Source: Fallopia convolvulus (taxonomy: Eukaryota > Streptophyta > Magnoliopsida > Caryophyllales > Polygonaceae). Taken from it: a stretch of DNA of 64,000 bases. The DNA is taken from the NCBI GenBank assembly GCA_964016875.1, contig OZ024724.1, positions 51,710,438-51,774,437 of the forward strand, given 5' to 3'. Each line of letters begins with the position of its first letter. Position 1 is the stretch's first letter. Both the position numbers and the translations under genes were made by a program. Below are positions 10,742-21,946 of the stretch, one piece after another. The notes beneath the pieces were generated by a model. That model saw nothing but the letters and a program-made list of their open reading frames with translations, searched no databases and was not told the DNA's origin.

Positions 10742-10855
10742 ATAAGATAATTCAGTTCCTGATCTTTAGGACTGAACTCTTTATTGTAACCTTATTTATA
10801 CCACGTTAATGAGAAATACAGATCATCGTCTTCTCATAAAATACTAAAGTTTATA

Positions 10856-10870
10856 TGGTATCAGCCCGAC
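10856..10870 (+). other. Primer-binding site of the Copia element
   Basis: TGGTATCAGCCCGAC directly follows the 5' LTR; the first nine bases match the complement of the 3' end of initiator tRNA-Met used by plant Copia elements. Confidence 0.75.
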
Positions 10871-10889
10871 TTTCGATCCTTTCGATCAG

Positions 10890-11835
10890 ATGGCAAACAA
10901 CCCTACTTCTCCCCACCAGTTTTTGCTTTCCGAATCCTCTAATGGAAACACTCCACACTTTCACCTTCCAAATTTTGCGATTCATTTGGATCGCACCAAC
11001 TACTTTATTTGGCGCAGCACTGTCCGTTCTACAATGGAAGCCTACGGTCTTGAGCCCTTCCTGACATGTACTGCTCCACCACCATCGACCATTGAAGCTC
11101 CGTCAACTTCATCAGTCACGTCCACCCCCCTAACGCAAGAAGCCGCCCTTGCAACCTTTGCTGCTGGCGAGAAAACACCTGCTCCTCCTCGGATTCCAAA
11201 TCTCGAATATGAAGATTGGGTGTGCAAAGATCGGTTTGTCCTTCTATGGATCCGATCAACACTTACTACACTTCTTGGCCATGTAGCTCGTGCATCTACG
11301 ACTGCATAGGCTTGGGGAATTTTGGCTCGGATGTTTCATGCCCAATCCAGGGCTCGGCAAATGCACCTTTGCCAACAACTTCAGACTCTTTCCAAGGGGT
11401 CCATGTCGGTGCTTGAATATGTCGAGAAAAAGCGAGCAATTGTTGATGAGCTTGCTGAATCACTCTGTGTTGTTATTGATGAAGATCTGGTGTCATATAT
11501 TTTATTCGATCTTGGCTCGCAATTTGCGTCATTTCGGTCTGCTTTTGCACTCAGCAAGGAGCCCATATCCTCCGATGAAATTTTGGGCCATCTTCTGCAG
11601 GAGGAACAACGTCTCCAAGAGGACTCTTCGGCTAAATCTGACTCCCTACTATCGACTGCAAATTATGCTTCTCGGGGTCGTCGTGGTCGTGGTCGCGATC
11701 GCTCTAACTTTGACCGCTCCAATGATCAAAATCATGGTGCGCGTTCCTCGGCTGGTGCGAGTTCCTCTGCTGGTCGGGAATGGTATGTCACTCCCCATAA
11801 CTCATTTAGGCCATTCTATTTTACCTGTTATGCAT
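10890..11835 (+). pseudogene. Copia gag region (broken)
   Basis: The frame from ATG 10890 encodes a gag N-terminus with LDRTNYFIWRSTVRSTMEAYG (one residue over a typical LxxxNYxxWR core) and stops at 11307-11309. It continues in other frames as ARMFHAQSRARQMHLCQQLQ, MSVLEYVEKKRAIVDELAE and an Arg/Gly-rich segment, which is the retrotransposon gag (UBN2-type) domain. The expected CCHC zinc knuckle and the protease are missing: after about 11790 the sequence jumps to the pre-integrase part. Confidence 0.75.
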
Positions 11836-13812
11836 AATGCCGCAAAACCTTTAAAGCTTACAAATATTTTATTTGTTCCCAAAATTGCCAAAAACCTTCT
11901 TAGTGTTTCAAAATTATGTCGTGACAATAATATTTTTCTTGAATTTCATGCTGACTATTGCTACATTAAGAACTTGCAGGGTCAGATATTGCTAAAAAGA
12001 ACCGTTGAGAATGGCCTTTATCGTCTTCCTCAATCCGTCCCATCCACAAAATTGAGTTGTCCAGTCGTCTATCTTGGTGAGCGAGCCTTTGCTGATTGTT
12101 GGCATCGTCGACTTGCTCACCCTCATGAGTTTGTTCTTCATCATTTGATTTCAAGTTGTCGTCTTCCCGTTTCATCAAATAAACTGGTGTCGGTTTGTTC
12201 TTCATGTCAGCTTGCTAAAAGTCATCATCTTCCTTTGTCAAGTCGTCCGGTTACAGCTTCAAAGCCCTTTGATTTAGTCCATTCTGATGTATGGGGTTCC
12301 TCTCCAATTACTTCTATTAATGGTAACAAATACTATGTTAGCTTTGTTGATGATTGTACTAAGTTTGTTTGGGTCTATTTTCTTTCCAATAAATCTCAAG
12401 TTTATTCTATCTTTCAATTATTCATTAAATTAATTCAAACCCAATTCTCGACTCTCATAAAAGCCTTCCAAACTGATTGGGGCGGTGAATATCGCAATGT
12501 ATCCAAATATCTTGAATCTCTCGGGATCATTCATCGCGTTTCTTGTCCCTACACTCTCGAGCAAAATGGTTCCGCTGAAAGACAAAATCGAACCATCGTT
12601 GAGAAATGTCTTGTTCTTTTGGCCCATGCAAATTTGTCCAAAGAATTCTGGGAATATGTTTTTCATACCTCTGTCTATCTTTCAAACAGAACAATAACTC
12701 CAATTCTTCAGTACAAATCTCCATTTCTGCAATTATATGGCAAAGTACCTGATTATGGCTTTCTAAAATCATTTGGATGTTTATGCTATCCGTTTCTTCG
12801 TCCATACAATCGTTCCAAATTGGAATTTCGGTCTTTGCCTTGTATCTTTTTGGGATATAGTTCTAAACATAAGGGGTATATGTGCTTTGACAGTCAAACG
12901 CGTTGGATTTACATCTCCCGTTACGTTGTTTTTGACGAAACAGTCTACCCAGCCTTTTCCCTTTCACCGCCAGCGTTCAACTCTCCACCATCCACTATTC
13001 TACCGTTTTCATTGTTACGAAATGCATCCTCCAGTCTTCAACCTCCAACCTGTCCTTTACCTGTACCACTGTCACCGTCTTCATCTCCATCGCCTACGCC
13101 AGCGACATCTCCTCTGGTTCCTCAATCTCCGTCATCTCCTTCGCCGAACGTCCCTCTTCAGTCTTCTCCTCTCCCATTACCGTCGTCATCCTCTCCAGCG
13201 GATTCGGTCACTCAATCGCCGATCCCAGCGAGTCCCTCAGATTCGACACCTCATTCATCGGTCTCCTCTAGTTCGTCAGACTCAGCATCTCCTTCGCCGG
13301 TCTTTTCTCGGGGGTCTAACTCCGATGCTCAAGTGTCGTCCTCCTCTCGTTCCTTGTCATCTCCGGCCTCAATCTCGACGGCATCCAATTCGCAACATTT
13401 TGGCTCTGCTTCTTCAAGTGCAACCTCGACAAATTCAGCACCAGATCCCATCTACCCTAATGCCCCGTCATGGTTTTGGCCCTCTGACAATTCAATCCAC
13501 TCTATGACTACTAGGTCAACTACAAAATCCCTTAAACCCAAAGCCTTCTCCGCCACAAAATATCCACTACCTATTGCCTTAACAGCTTCTTCTGAACAAA
13601 ATTTTTTCCATCAAGCCACAAAAAATCCCAATTGGCAAAATGCAATGCAGTTAGAATATGATGCTTTAATGAAAAATGGGACCTGGGACTTAGTTCCTCG
13701 GCCACCCGGTGCTAATGTTGTTGGTTGTAAGTGGGTCTACAGGATAAAGCGGAAATCTGATGGTTCCATTGATCGCTACAAGGCACGTTTGGTTGCCAAA
13801 GGCTTCAATTAG
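11790..13812 (+). pseudogene. Copia integrase and start of reverse transcriptase
   Basis: The open frame continues from a pre-integrase domain (ILFVPKIAKNLLSVSKLC; HRRLAHPHE and CSSCQLAKSH of the HHCC finger) through the integrase core. The catalytic acidic residues are visible at HSDVWGSS, TDWGGEY and NGSAERQNRTIVE. A Ser/Pro-rich linker of about 200 residues follows, then reverse transcriptase begins at NWQNAMQLEYDALMKNGTW, KWVYRIKRKSDGSIDRYKAR. A TAG stop replaces the usual Gln after VAKGFN (13810-13812). Sequence with RT homology runs to DINNAFLD near 13943 before the Gypsy junction. Confidence 0.85.
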
Positions 13813-13961
13813 GAAGCTGGCGTTGATTATTTTGATACTTTCAGCCTGGTTATTAAGCCTACTATCATCCGTCTTATTTTGAGTTTAGTTGTTACTTTGC
13901 GGTGGCCACTAAGACAAGTTGATATTAATAATGCCTTTTTGGATTAAGTCTAAACCATATC

Positions 13962-16166
13962 TTGTTTGATACGAGTGCTACACACTCTTTTGTGTCCTCT
14001 GCGTGCGTTGATAGACTAGGGTTGACTTGCTCGGAGGGTACATCTTTTATGGTGGGACTGCTCGATGGTAGTAAGGTGAGAGGAAATAGAGAAATACTTC
14101 ATTGCCCTATTAGGATTGGGGGTAGGAATTGGTTTGCAGACTTTATTGTGATACAATTGTCGCCTAGTGATGATGTTATTTTGGGAATGGACTGGATGAG
14201 ACGTTATAAAGCAGTATTAGATGCACATAAGGGTATAGTCACTGTGACTGCAGATGATGGGACAATACATGTATGTCAAGATCCAGAGCAGGAGGGTCCA
14301 GGATCGGTGATCAGTATGGTGAAAGCCGCTAAGTTGCTTAATGATGGGTGTGTGGGCTATTGGTGTTATGTTCTAGAAGGAGACAAGAAAGGACCGTGTA
14401 TTCAAGATATACCAGTAGTCTGTGAGTTTGAAGACGTTTTTCCAGAGGAACTTCTAGGGTTGCCTCCTCAACGAGAGGTGGATTTTAATATTGAATTAGA
14501 TCCAGGAACAAGACCAATCTCAAAAGCCCTGTACCGTATGGCTCCAATGGAGATGCAAGAGTTGAAGGCTCAGTTAGAGGAGTTACTAGAGAAGGGATAT
14601 ATACCTCCAAGTGCATCACCATGGGGAGCTCCAGTATTGTTTGTGAGAAAGAAGGATGGTTCCCTATGTTTATGTATTGATTACCGGGAGCTAAACCGAG
14701 TTACTATTAAGAATAAGTACCCTTTGCCTCGTATTGATGACTTGTTAGACCAGTTGCAAGGGGCTATTGTGTTCTCAAAGGTGGACCTCAGATCGGGCTA
14801 TCATCAATTGAGGATTAGAGAAGGAGATATTCCCAAGACGGCTTTCCGAACAAGATACGGGCACTATGAGTTTGCAGTAATGTCGTTTGGATTGACTAAT
14901 GCACTTGCGGTGTTCATGGAGTTAATGAATCGGGTGTTTATAGACTATTTGGATAAATTTGTGGTTGTCTTTATTGATGATATACTGATTTATTCTCAAA
15001 GCCCTAAGGAGCATATAAAGCACCTTAGATTAGTTTTGGAAGTGTTAAGACACCACCGACTATTTGCTAAACTGTCCAAATGTGAGTTCTGGCTACCAGA
15101 AGTTACTTTCCTGGGTCATGTTGTATCCGCTAAGGGAGTCATGGTATACCCCTTAAAGATTGAAGTTGTGAAGGCTTGGGAACCCCCGAAGAATGTGAAG
15201 GAGGTACGGAGTTTCTTAGGATTGGCAGGGTACTACAAGAGGTTTGTGGATGGGTTTTCGCGAATAGCTCAACCACTTACCAACTTGCTGAAAAAGACCA
15301 CTCGTTTCGACTGGAATGATGCTTGTCAAAGGGGCTTCGATGAGTTGAAGAAAAAGTTGACTTCAGCTCCAATACTTGCTTTTCCTCAAGGGAATGAAAG
15401 CTTTGTGATTTATAGTGATGCCTCAAAGGTAGGCTTAGGTTGTGTATTGATGCAGAATGACAGGGTGATTGCATATGCTTTCAGACAATTGAAACCAAAC
15501 GAGTTGAATTATCCAACACATGATTTAGAGTTGGCATCAATGATTCATGCTCTAAAGATATGGCGTCATTACTTGTATGGATGTACATGTAAAGTGATGA
15601 CAGACCATAAGAGCCTTAAGTACATTTTTACCCAGAGAGAATTGAACATGAGACAACGGAGATGGCTTGAATTACTGAAGGATTATGATTTAGAGATCTT
15701 GTATCATCCCGGAAAGGCGAATGTAGTTGTTGATGCTCTTAGCAGAAAAACGCCGCAAGAGCATATGTTGTGTCACTTGACTACCCAACCAGAGTTACAA
15801 AGAGAACTGATAAGGTATGAGATTGAGGTACATATTCAGCGCTATCAAGGTAGACTAGGTCGTATGGATTGTCAGCCAACCTTAATTGAGGAAATACGAC
15901 ATAAGCAGGAGACTTGTTTGATGATTCAAGAGTTGAGGCAAAAAGTGAACCGTGGAGAGGCATCTACTTTTAAAGAACATGTTCATGGTACTTTGAGATT
16001 GAATGGTCGATTATGTGTACCTCGAGATGAGGAGTTGAGACAAAAGATATTACAAGAGGCTCACGCTACTCCTTATTCAATCCACCCGGGAGCTAGTAAG
16101 ATGTACAAGGACTTGAAGCAATATTATTGGTGGGATGGAATGAAGCCTGATGTAGCAAATTTGTAG
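13962..16166 (+). pseudogene. Gypsy pol: protease, RT, RNase H
   Basis: The 734-codon frame contains retropepsin (FDTSATHSF and DVILGMDWMRRY), reverse transcriptase (SPWGAPVLFVRKKDGS, YRELNRVTIKNKYPLPRID, catalytic FIDDILIYS) and RNase H (IYSDASKVGLGCVLMQ, THDLELASMIHALKIWRHYL, TDHKSLKYIF). It then enters the integrase zinc finger (HPGASKMYKDLKQYYWW). It stops at 16164-16166 because of a one-base phase change: the next frame continues with FVAKCQVCQQVKIEHQRPGG. The RT catalytic FIDD is intact, but the frameshift and missing gag make it non-functional. Confidence 0.9.
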
Positions 16167-17075
16167 CAAAGTGTCAGGTGTGCCAACAAGTAAAAATAGA
16201 GCACCAAAGACCAGGTGGAATGCTCGAACCACTTCCAGTTCCAGAATGAAAGTGGGAGGACATTTCCATGGATTTTGTTACCGGACTACGGATTAGTAGA
16301 GGACATGATACAATATGGGTTGTCGTGGACAGACCGACTAAGACTGCTCGTATTCTGCCCATTAGAGAGAATTGGCTAGTGAGTAAACTAGTAGAGGTGT
16401 TCATGAAACAAATATTGAGATTACATGGAGTGCCCAAAGCGATTGTTTCTGATCGTGATGGGCGGTTTACCTCCAATTTTTGGCAAAAAGTGCATAAAGC
16501 TTTAAGCACCAAGCTACATTTCACGACTGCTTATCACCCGCAGTCAGATGGCCAATCTGAGAGGACAATTCAAACACTAGAAGATATGTTGAGATCATGT
16601 GTGCTGGATTGGGGAGGAAACTAGTCTGATCACTTAGAGTTAGTTGAATTTGCATATAATAATAGTTGGCACTCTTCGATTCAGATGGCACCATATGAGG
16701 CTTTATATGGGAGGAGATGTAGGACACCTCTATATTGGGATGATCCATCAGATGTTGTAGATGGAATGCCTCAGATGATTCAGGACACAGTTGAAAAGGT
16801 GGCTTTGATTCGAGAACGTATGTTGACAGCACAGAGTCGTCAGAAATCTTATGCAGATAAGAGGCGACGACCATTGGAATTCGAGGTAGGAGCACATGTT
16901 TGGGTAAGAGTATCGCCGACTCGTGGGGTTAAAAGATTTGGAGTGAAAGGAAAGTTGAGTCCTCGGTACATCGGACCATTTGAAATTCTCGAGAGGGTAG
17001 GCGAGGTAGCCTACAAGTTGGCACAACAACCAACTTTAGAAGGAGTTCATTCTGTTTTAATGTGTCGTAGTTGAG
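16167..17075 (+). pseudogene. Gypsy integrase (stops in frame)
   Basis: Integrase core with MDFVTGL, VSDRDGRFTSNFW and HPQSDGQSERTIQTLEDML, so the D,D35E residues are visible. It is broken by TGA before KWEDISMDF (about 16248) and TAG after LDWGGN (16622-16624), where the family has Trp-type or sense codons. The C-terminal part YGRRCRTPLYWDD, RRRPLEFEVGAHVWV and GPFEILERVGEVAYKL follows, and the frame shifts again at about 17072. Confidence 0.8.
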
Positions 17076-17334
17076 GCAGTATGTGCCTGATCCTAGTCAT
17101 AGGCTCAACTATGAAGAGTTAGAAATTGAGCCAGATCATACTTTCCAAGAACAGCCAATAGCAATCTTAGGTAGATGGTTGAAAAAGCTGCGAAATAAAG
17201 AGATACCCCTCGTGCTGATTCAATGGTCCCGACGAGGAATTGAGGAGGCAACTTGGGAGACTGAGACGAGAATAAGTGAGAGCTATCCAGAGTTCTACCC
17301 GGTTTTAGTTGAGGCGTTTGAGAATAAGAGTTAG
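17071..17334 (+). pseudogene. Chromodomain at the end of the Gypsy polyprotein
   Basis: After YVPDPSHRLNYEELEIEPD the frame encodes EQPIAILGRWLKKLRNKEIP, LVLIQWSRRGIEEATWETE. This is the chromodomain of plant chromoviruses (Tekay/Del clade pattern), which guides integration toward heterochromatin. It ends with TAG at 17332-17334. Confidence 0.85.
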
Positions 17335-17610
17335 CAGTGATCAAGGGTTATAGTTATGTGTAGTTGTAATTATTTATGTGCTTTGTTCGACTTGACCTTG
17401 TGTGCTTGACTTGTTTGGTAGTTGCTGGTCGTGTGTTGATGGTGTGAATTACATGATGTTTGATTTATATGGTTGTTGTTTGTGGTATACTAAAGGTATA
17501 TGATTTGCGTGTTGTTTGGTTCGTGTCAAGGATTTTAAGTAAGTGTTGTGAGTTTATTTTCATATATGTATGGAAGTTTCGGGACGAAAATTTCTTTAAG
17601 GGGGGTAGAA

Positions 17611-17905
17611 TGTAATATTTGGGAATATTTCGATATTTTTTTAATTCTATTTTTACGCTCCTTGAATTTCATGTTGGGATTACTTAGCTTATAGGTAATC
17701 TCGGATATACAAAAGTATTTGATTTTTAATTTTTAATTTAAAATAATTATATTTTGAAAAAATTTTAACTTAAAATTAATTAATAATTATTTCAGGGTAA
17801 AGTTTGTAGTAAATGAGATTTGAGGGTGGAAACCGCAATTTTCAATAAAATTAAACCGACTCCTCTTCTTATAAATATGTACATGTTCTATTTTTTTTTG
17901 AAAGG

Positions 17906-17944
<39 letters not shown>

Positions 17945-19578
17945 AACCCCAGTACGAGATTCGTTCGTCGGGTCGGATTTTGGAGTTCAAGCGTGGTTTG
18001 GTAAGTTTTAACTAGTTAATTGTTTATTTAGATTATAATAATTTTTTCAGATTTAGATCTACAGTTGATTTTGATTTGAAAATTGGTTGATTTATAGATC
18101 TCAGAGGGTATTTTTGATATTGGATTTATATTCGATAAAAGATTTCAGAGTAATTTTAGGGTTTTGCTTTCTAATGATATTAGGGAGACCTTTGATCCAG
18201 TTTTTCAAAAAAGGTTTGAACTAGAAAAATGTTTTTTATATATCTAGTATATTCATGTCAAGTTTTAAAGGATTTGGAATTATATAAAAGAAGTTATAAA
18301 GCATCTTGACTTTTCTTTGTTTTTGGGGTTAGAGTTTGTAAGAGTTAAAAAACTATTATTATTCATTGGGGTTTATATATGCATATAGGAGCGTGAGTCC
18401 TAGGTTGTGATCAGAGACGAAGGGCAAAGACAGGCTATCTGTCTTAGACGAGGTTTCACGTTGTATGATAATTAGTGGTTTCTTGGCGTTGGAAATTCGT
18501 TCTCAAGGTAAGTCGTTTACGACTTGCTCAGTTGTTGTTCAATACTTGTTAGACTTCATGTGGTGCTTGTAGGATTGGTTTTGGGGAACTAGTCCCTAGA
18601 TGATTATTTTATGAAAAAGGTTTACTTGTGTATGATATGTGTGAAAAGGATTTCATTGGGCTTTCATCGAATGTGAAGTTTTCGAATATTTTCTCTATGT
18701 TTGTACTGTTCTCGGCATGGCCATGTGCGTAGTCCTCTGGGTTGAAGTGACGGCTACGTATGGTTATGTGACAGAGAATTGTGCCCCTTCAAAAGAAAAG
18801 TTATCTCTGTTTTGGGCAAGTGCTCCCGAGGAGGCTTGACCCGGGGTTAGGAGGATGGAATTGAGCAGGGTGGGAGGTCGCGCCTCGGCACCTGGGGTGT
18901 AGGGTTGATAGGTGCCATGGAATGGAACGGTGAGAGAATGGTGGTATTGTTCTGCTTGGAGTTGTATGTATGAATGTGTATAGAAGTTTGTTATGTGGTT
19001 TGTGTTTATGATCTATGTTTATGATCTATGGGAAGTGAATTATGAATTTAGAACTGATATGTGTTGTAATCATGCGAACCTTTCTTGTGTATATGTTAGA
19101 CAATTGATTGGTTTTTAAACGTCTTACTAGTATCGTATGGATTCTAGCTTGTATTAGAATGGTAGATGACCCTTCGGGGACTTGTTTTTTTAGTTTCAGG
19201 TAAAGACAAGGGACCCATGATGGAACCTCGGCTGAACGATGGAACAGGTTGTTGAAGGTTGTGTCATTAGGATGGGTTCGGTTGGGAGAAATGGTGGTAT
19301 ACTTTTTGTTATCTTTTGTATAATGTGTGGTTTTGATAAGGAAAGGGTAGTGGTATGTTAATGAAATGTTTTCAGGAAGTGTCGTAAATTATGTTGTTTT
19401 GGGTTTCATGCATATTTTATATACTTAGGTTTTATAAATATCGGTTGGATGTTTTACTCATGTTTTCTCGTCGTGTCCGAGTTGCAAGATCCAAGTGAAC
19501 TCGTTGCCAAACTAGCCTAGGTAGTACCTAGTGAGCTCTACTACCGAGTAGCGTCCGGTGTAAAAACAGGGTGTTACA
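17611..19578 (+). repeat. 3' LTR of the Gypsy element
   Basis: Starts TGTAATATTT after the polypurine tract and ends GGGTGTTACA, next to Copia RNase H sequence. The 1968-bp length suits Tekay/Del elements. It contains a (GA)n run at about 17908-17942. No second copy exists in the window because the 5' end is deleted. Confidence 0.8.
17908..17942. repeat. (GA)n microsatellite in the Gypsy LTR
   Basis: About 17 GA units, uninterrupted. Confidence 0.85.
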
Positions 19579-20030
19579 GGTTGGGCTTATGATCCTGATG
19601 ACCGCGCTCAACATGGGTTTGCTATATATTTTGGTGGTAGTCTCATCAGTTGGTCTTCCAAGAAACAGAAAGTGGTTGCTCGATCTAGTACTGAACCAGA
19701 ATACCGTGCCATTGCTTTCACAGTTGCAAAATTAATTTAGTTACAACAGCTTCTCCATGAGATGGTCGTCACTGTCACTAAAGCACCGATTTTGCTTTGT
19801 GACAATCTGAGTGCCACGTTTTTTTGTCAGCTAATCCGGTGTTTCATCAGCGGTCTAAACACATCAAGATTGATTATCATTTTGTCCGTGAACAGGTTTC
19901 TGATGGGAATCTTATTGTTCGCCATGTTCGATCTCTTGATCAGATCGCTGACATTTTTACCAAGGCAATTGTTACACATCGGTTCAAGACCTTAAGTGAC
20001 AAGCTTCAAGTTCGTCCCTGACCTTGAGCT
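19579..20030 (+). pseudogene. Copia RNase H C-terminal part
   Basis: Resumes the Copia polyprotein: GWAYDPDDRAQHGFAIYFGG, SLISWSSKKQKVVARSSTE, EYRAIAF, then a TAG where Trp is usual (LI*LQQLLHEM, 19738-19740). After a frame change it reads ANPVFHQRSKHIKIDYHFVR, SDGNLIVRHVRSLDQIADIF and stops at 20019-20021, just before the polypurine tract and 3' LTR. Confidence 0.8.
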
Positions 20031-20040
20031 TGCGGGGGGC

Positions 20041-20238
20041 TGTTAAGATATGTTATTATTTATGTTTATAATACTTGTATTTATCCAATCATATCTTTTG
20101 TTGAGATTGTATCTTAGTAGTTAGATAAGATAATTCAGTTCCTGATCTTTAGGACTGAACTCTTTATTGTAACCTTATTTATACCACGTTAATGAGAAAT
20201 ACAGATCATCGTCTTCTCACAAAATACTAAAGTTTATA
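20041..20238 (+). repeat. 3' LTR of the Copia element
   Basis: 198 bp, matching the two halves of the 5' LTR almost base for base (for example one change in CTTCTCAC/TAAAATAC). The high similarity points to a fairly recent Copia insertion. Confidence 0.85.
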
Positions 20239-20330
20239 TCCGGAAGCCGCCACAAAAATCACCGCATCTTCATCCTCCTTTTTCCTTTTTCTTTTATATA
20301 AAATCTGACGAAAATTAGTAAAAAATCAAA

Positions 20331-20443
20331 AAAGGGCACGGGACGGAATTGTCTAAAACCTCGGGGGTATTTTATAGATTAAGTTTTTTTTGGGGCACCA
20401 GACGGAAAAGCCATAAGTTCGGGGATACCAAACGGAATTTTTC
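20331..20443 (-). repeat. Right terminal inverted repeat of the outer element
   Basis: Inverse of 7789-7905; ends AACGGAATTTTTC next to TTAAAAAAT. Confidence 0.75.
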
Positions 20444-21240
20444 TTAAAAAATTATTAAACGACACATGTCACTTTTAGATTGGACCACATCACTTCTTTT
20501 TTTAAAACTATTCTTTGACAAATTAATTTTATTTTTGGATATGATAAATTCTTATCTATATTTTTAGAATATAGGATAGAAAATCATAACTATAACCTAA
20601 AGCCTTCTTTTTTTAAAACTATTCTTTGACAAAATAATTTTATTTTTGGATATGATAAATTCTTATCCATGTTTGTAGAATATAGGATAGAAAATCCCAT
20701 TACAAAACAATTTTTTATTTTTGGAGATATATTTTTTAAACCATATCATCTATAATTTTTAAATCAATTTAATTGGTTGAAATTTAATTGAATTATTTTT
20801 AAATATTTATATTTATATATTAAATAAAATAATTAATATATTAGTTTTATTTTTCGATATGATAATTTTTTTAGATAAGATACATTTTATTTTCTTATAA
20901 ATATACTTACCTATATCAATAATCAATTTTTAATAATTATTTTTAGAAATAATAATTTTTTTTAGATAAATAATAATACAATAACTTTATAAAATCCCGT
21001 GCAGGATACGAAAACTAAAACTAGTTAATATGTAATTCAAACAAAAAAGGGTCCTTGTATGTGAATACTTGAATTTGAACTCATATCAGTCACCTTATTT
21101 TTCCTTGATTTTCTCTCCACATATAGTGGGGTTTTGGCACTTATATATGGAAGAAAGAAAAGAAAAGAAAAGAAAAAAGCGGAGTTGAAATCACGAAAAA
21201 AAGAAAAGAAAAGGAAGTAAACCCGAATTTTTCCAAAGAA
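20444..21240. other. AT-rich dispersed repeat with a tandem duplication
   Basis: Right half of the repeat interrupted by the outer element (ACGACACATGTCACTTTTAG and on). A unit of about 120 bp (CTTCTTTTTTTAAAACTATT ... AGGATAGAAAATC) occurs twice in tandem at about 20493-20587 and 20604-20697. The rest is AT-rich with a purine run (GAAAA)n near 21150-21180, upstream of the AHL gene. Confidence 0.55.
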
Positions 21241-21251
21241 GAAAATGCAAT

Positions 21252-21260
21252 TATATAAAA
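21252..21260 (+). promoter_or_regulatory. Probable TATA box of the AHL gene
   Basis: TATATAAAA precedes a pyrimidine-rich stretch (about 21300-21380) typical of plant leaders. A 5' UTR intron probably runs from 21421 (AG|GTAAGC) to the acceptor before 21900. Confidence 0.45.
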
Positions 21261-21946
21261 ATAATTAGTAAAAAAGGGGCTATCTCCCGAATTTATAACA
21301 AGCCTCCTCTCACTCACCTCCCCCTTTCCTTTTCATCCGAAAACCCTAGATAAATTGTGCCTCCTCCCTTTCTCCTCTACCAATTTCTTTTGCGCTTGGC
21401 TGTATTTTCGCTATTTTTAGGTAAGCCGTTTCTAATTTTCCTGCAAATTTCTTAATACGCATTTTGTTTTTTGTTTTTTCGAACAATTTAATTGTATTTT
21501 TTATTCCGTTTACGCAAAAGTTTTCGGGGATTAAAATTATTTGTTTCTTCGATTTCTTTTTTCTTCAAATTTCGCTGCAAATGTAATTATTCATGAAAAT
21601 TTGTAATTAGTTTCATAAAACTCTGGATGATCCGCGAACTAGTTCGATAATTTTTGGCAATTGAATCGAATGTCTTAATAAGAATCGTCATTGTGGATGT
21701 TAGATTTCTTCGTTTTGACAGAGTAGCAACTGTTCATCAGTTGAGCCTCAGTGATGAAGAATTTTGGTTTACTTTGTATAATACTCCGTATTTGAACTTT
21801 TTGTCAGTTTCAGCGAAATTGAAATTATATTTCTTTTTTATTTTTAAAAAACGCTTTTGTGAATTTTGGTGAATTTTTACTTTCTGTAATTCGCGACAGA
21901 GGAAATTGCACCGACTTGGTAAATTGGAGAGGAGGAGGAAGAAGAG

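Larger units (their letters stand above)
13945..19578 (+). mobile_element. 5'-truncated Gypsy chromovirus (Tekay/Del-like)
   Basis: The element lacks its 5' LTR and gag and starts inside the aspartic protease (FDTSATHSF). It keeps RT, RNase H, integrase, a chromodomain, a polypurine tract (TTTAAGGGGGGTAGAA) and a complete 1968-bp 3' LTR (17611-19578; TGTAA...TTACA ends). On both sides Copia sequence flanks it (DINNAFLD on the left, GWAYDPDDRAQHG on the right), and the Copia RT between those points is missing. One deletion across the 5' junction explains both losses. Confidence 0.85.
9321..20238 (+). mobile_element. Ty1/Copia retrotransposon, nested and degenerate
   Basis: The 3' LTR is 20041-20238 (198 bp, TGTTAAG...GTTTATA); the 5' LTR is 9321-9385 plus about 10742-10855, split by another LTR. 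TCCGG flanks the element at 9316-9320 and 20239-20243, a perfect 5-bp target duplication in the PEX11 fragment. The primer-binding site TGGTATCAG starts at 10856, and GCGGGGGGC before 20041 is the polypurine tract. Coding parts in order: gag, integrase, start of reverse transcriptase, then, after a Gypsy insertion, RNase H. Stops and deletions show it cannot move by itself. Confidence 0.85.
7787..20443. mobile_element. Outer TIR element (Pack-MULE-like), heavily nested
   Basis: About 115-bp inverted repeats bound this unit: left 7789-7905 and right 20331-20443 (shared words include TTCCGTCCCGTGCCC, TTTTCCGTCTG, AATACCCCCGAG and CGAACTTATG). Flanks CTAAAAAAA and TTAAAAAAT are a plausible decayed 9-bp target duplication, fitting Mutator-like elements. 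Without the later insertions the element would be under 2 kb and carry a PEX11-derived fragment but no transposase. The nested Copia/Gypsy load makes up most of the 12.6 kb. Confidence 0.6.

Noticed and set aside
12773..13507. 244-codon frame overlapping the Copia linker
   Set aside because: Out of phase with the integrase-linker-RT frame, with Arg/His-rich composition typical of a shadow frame.
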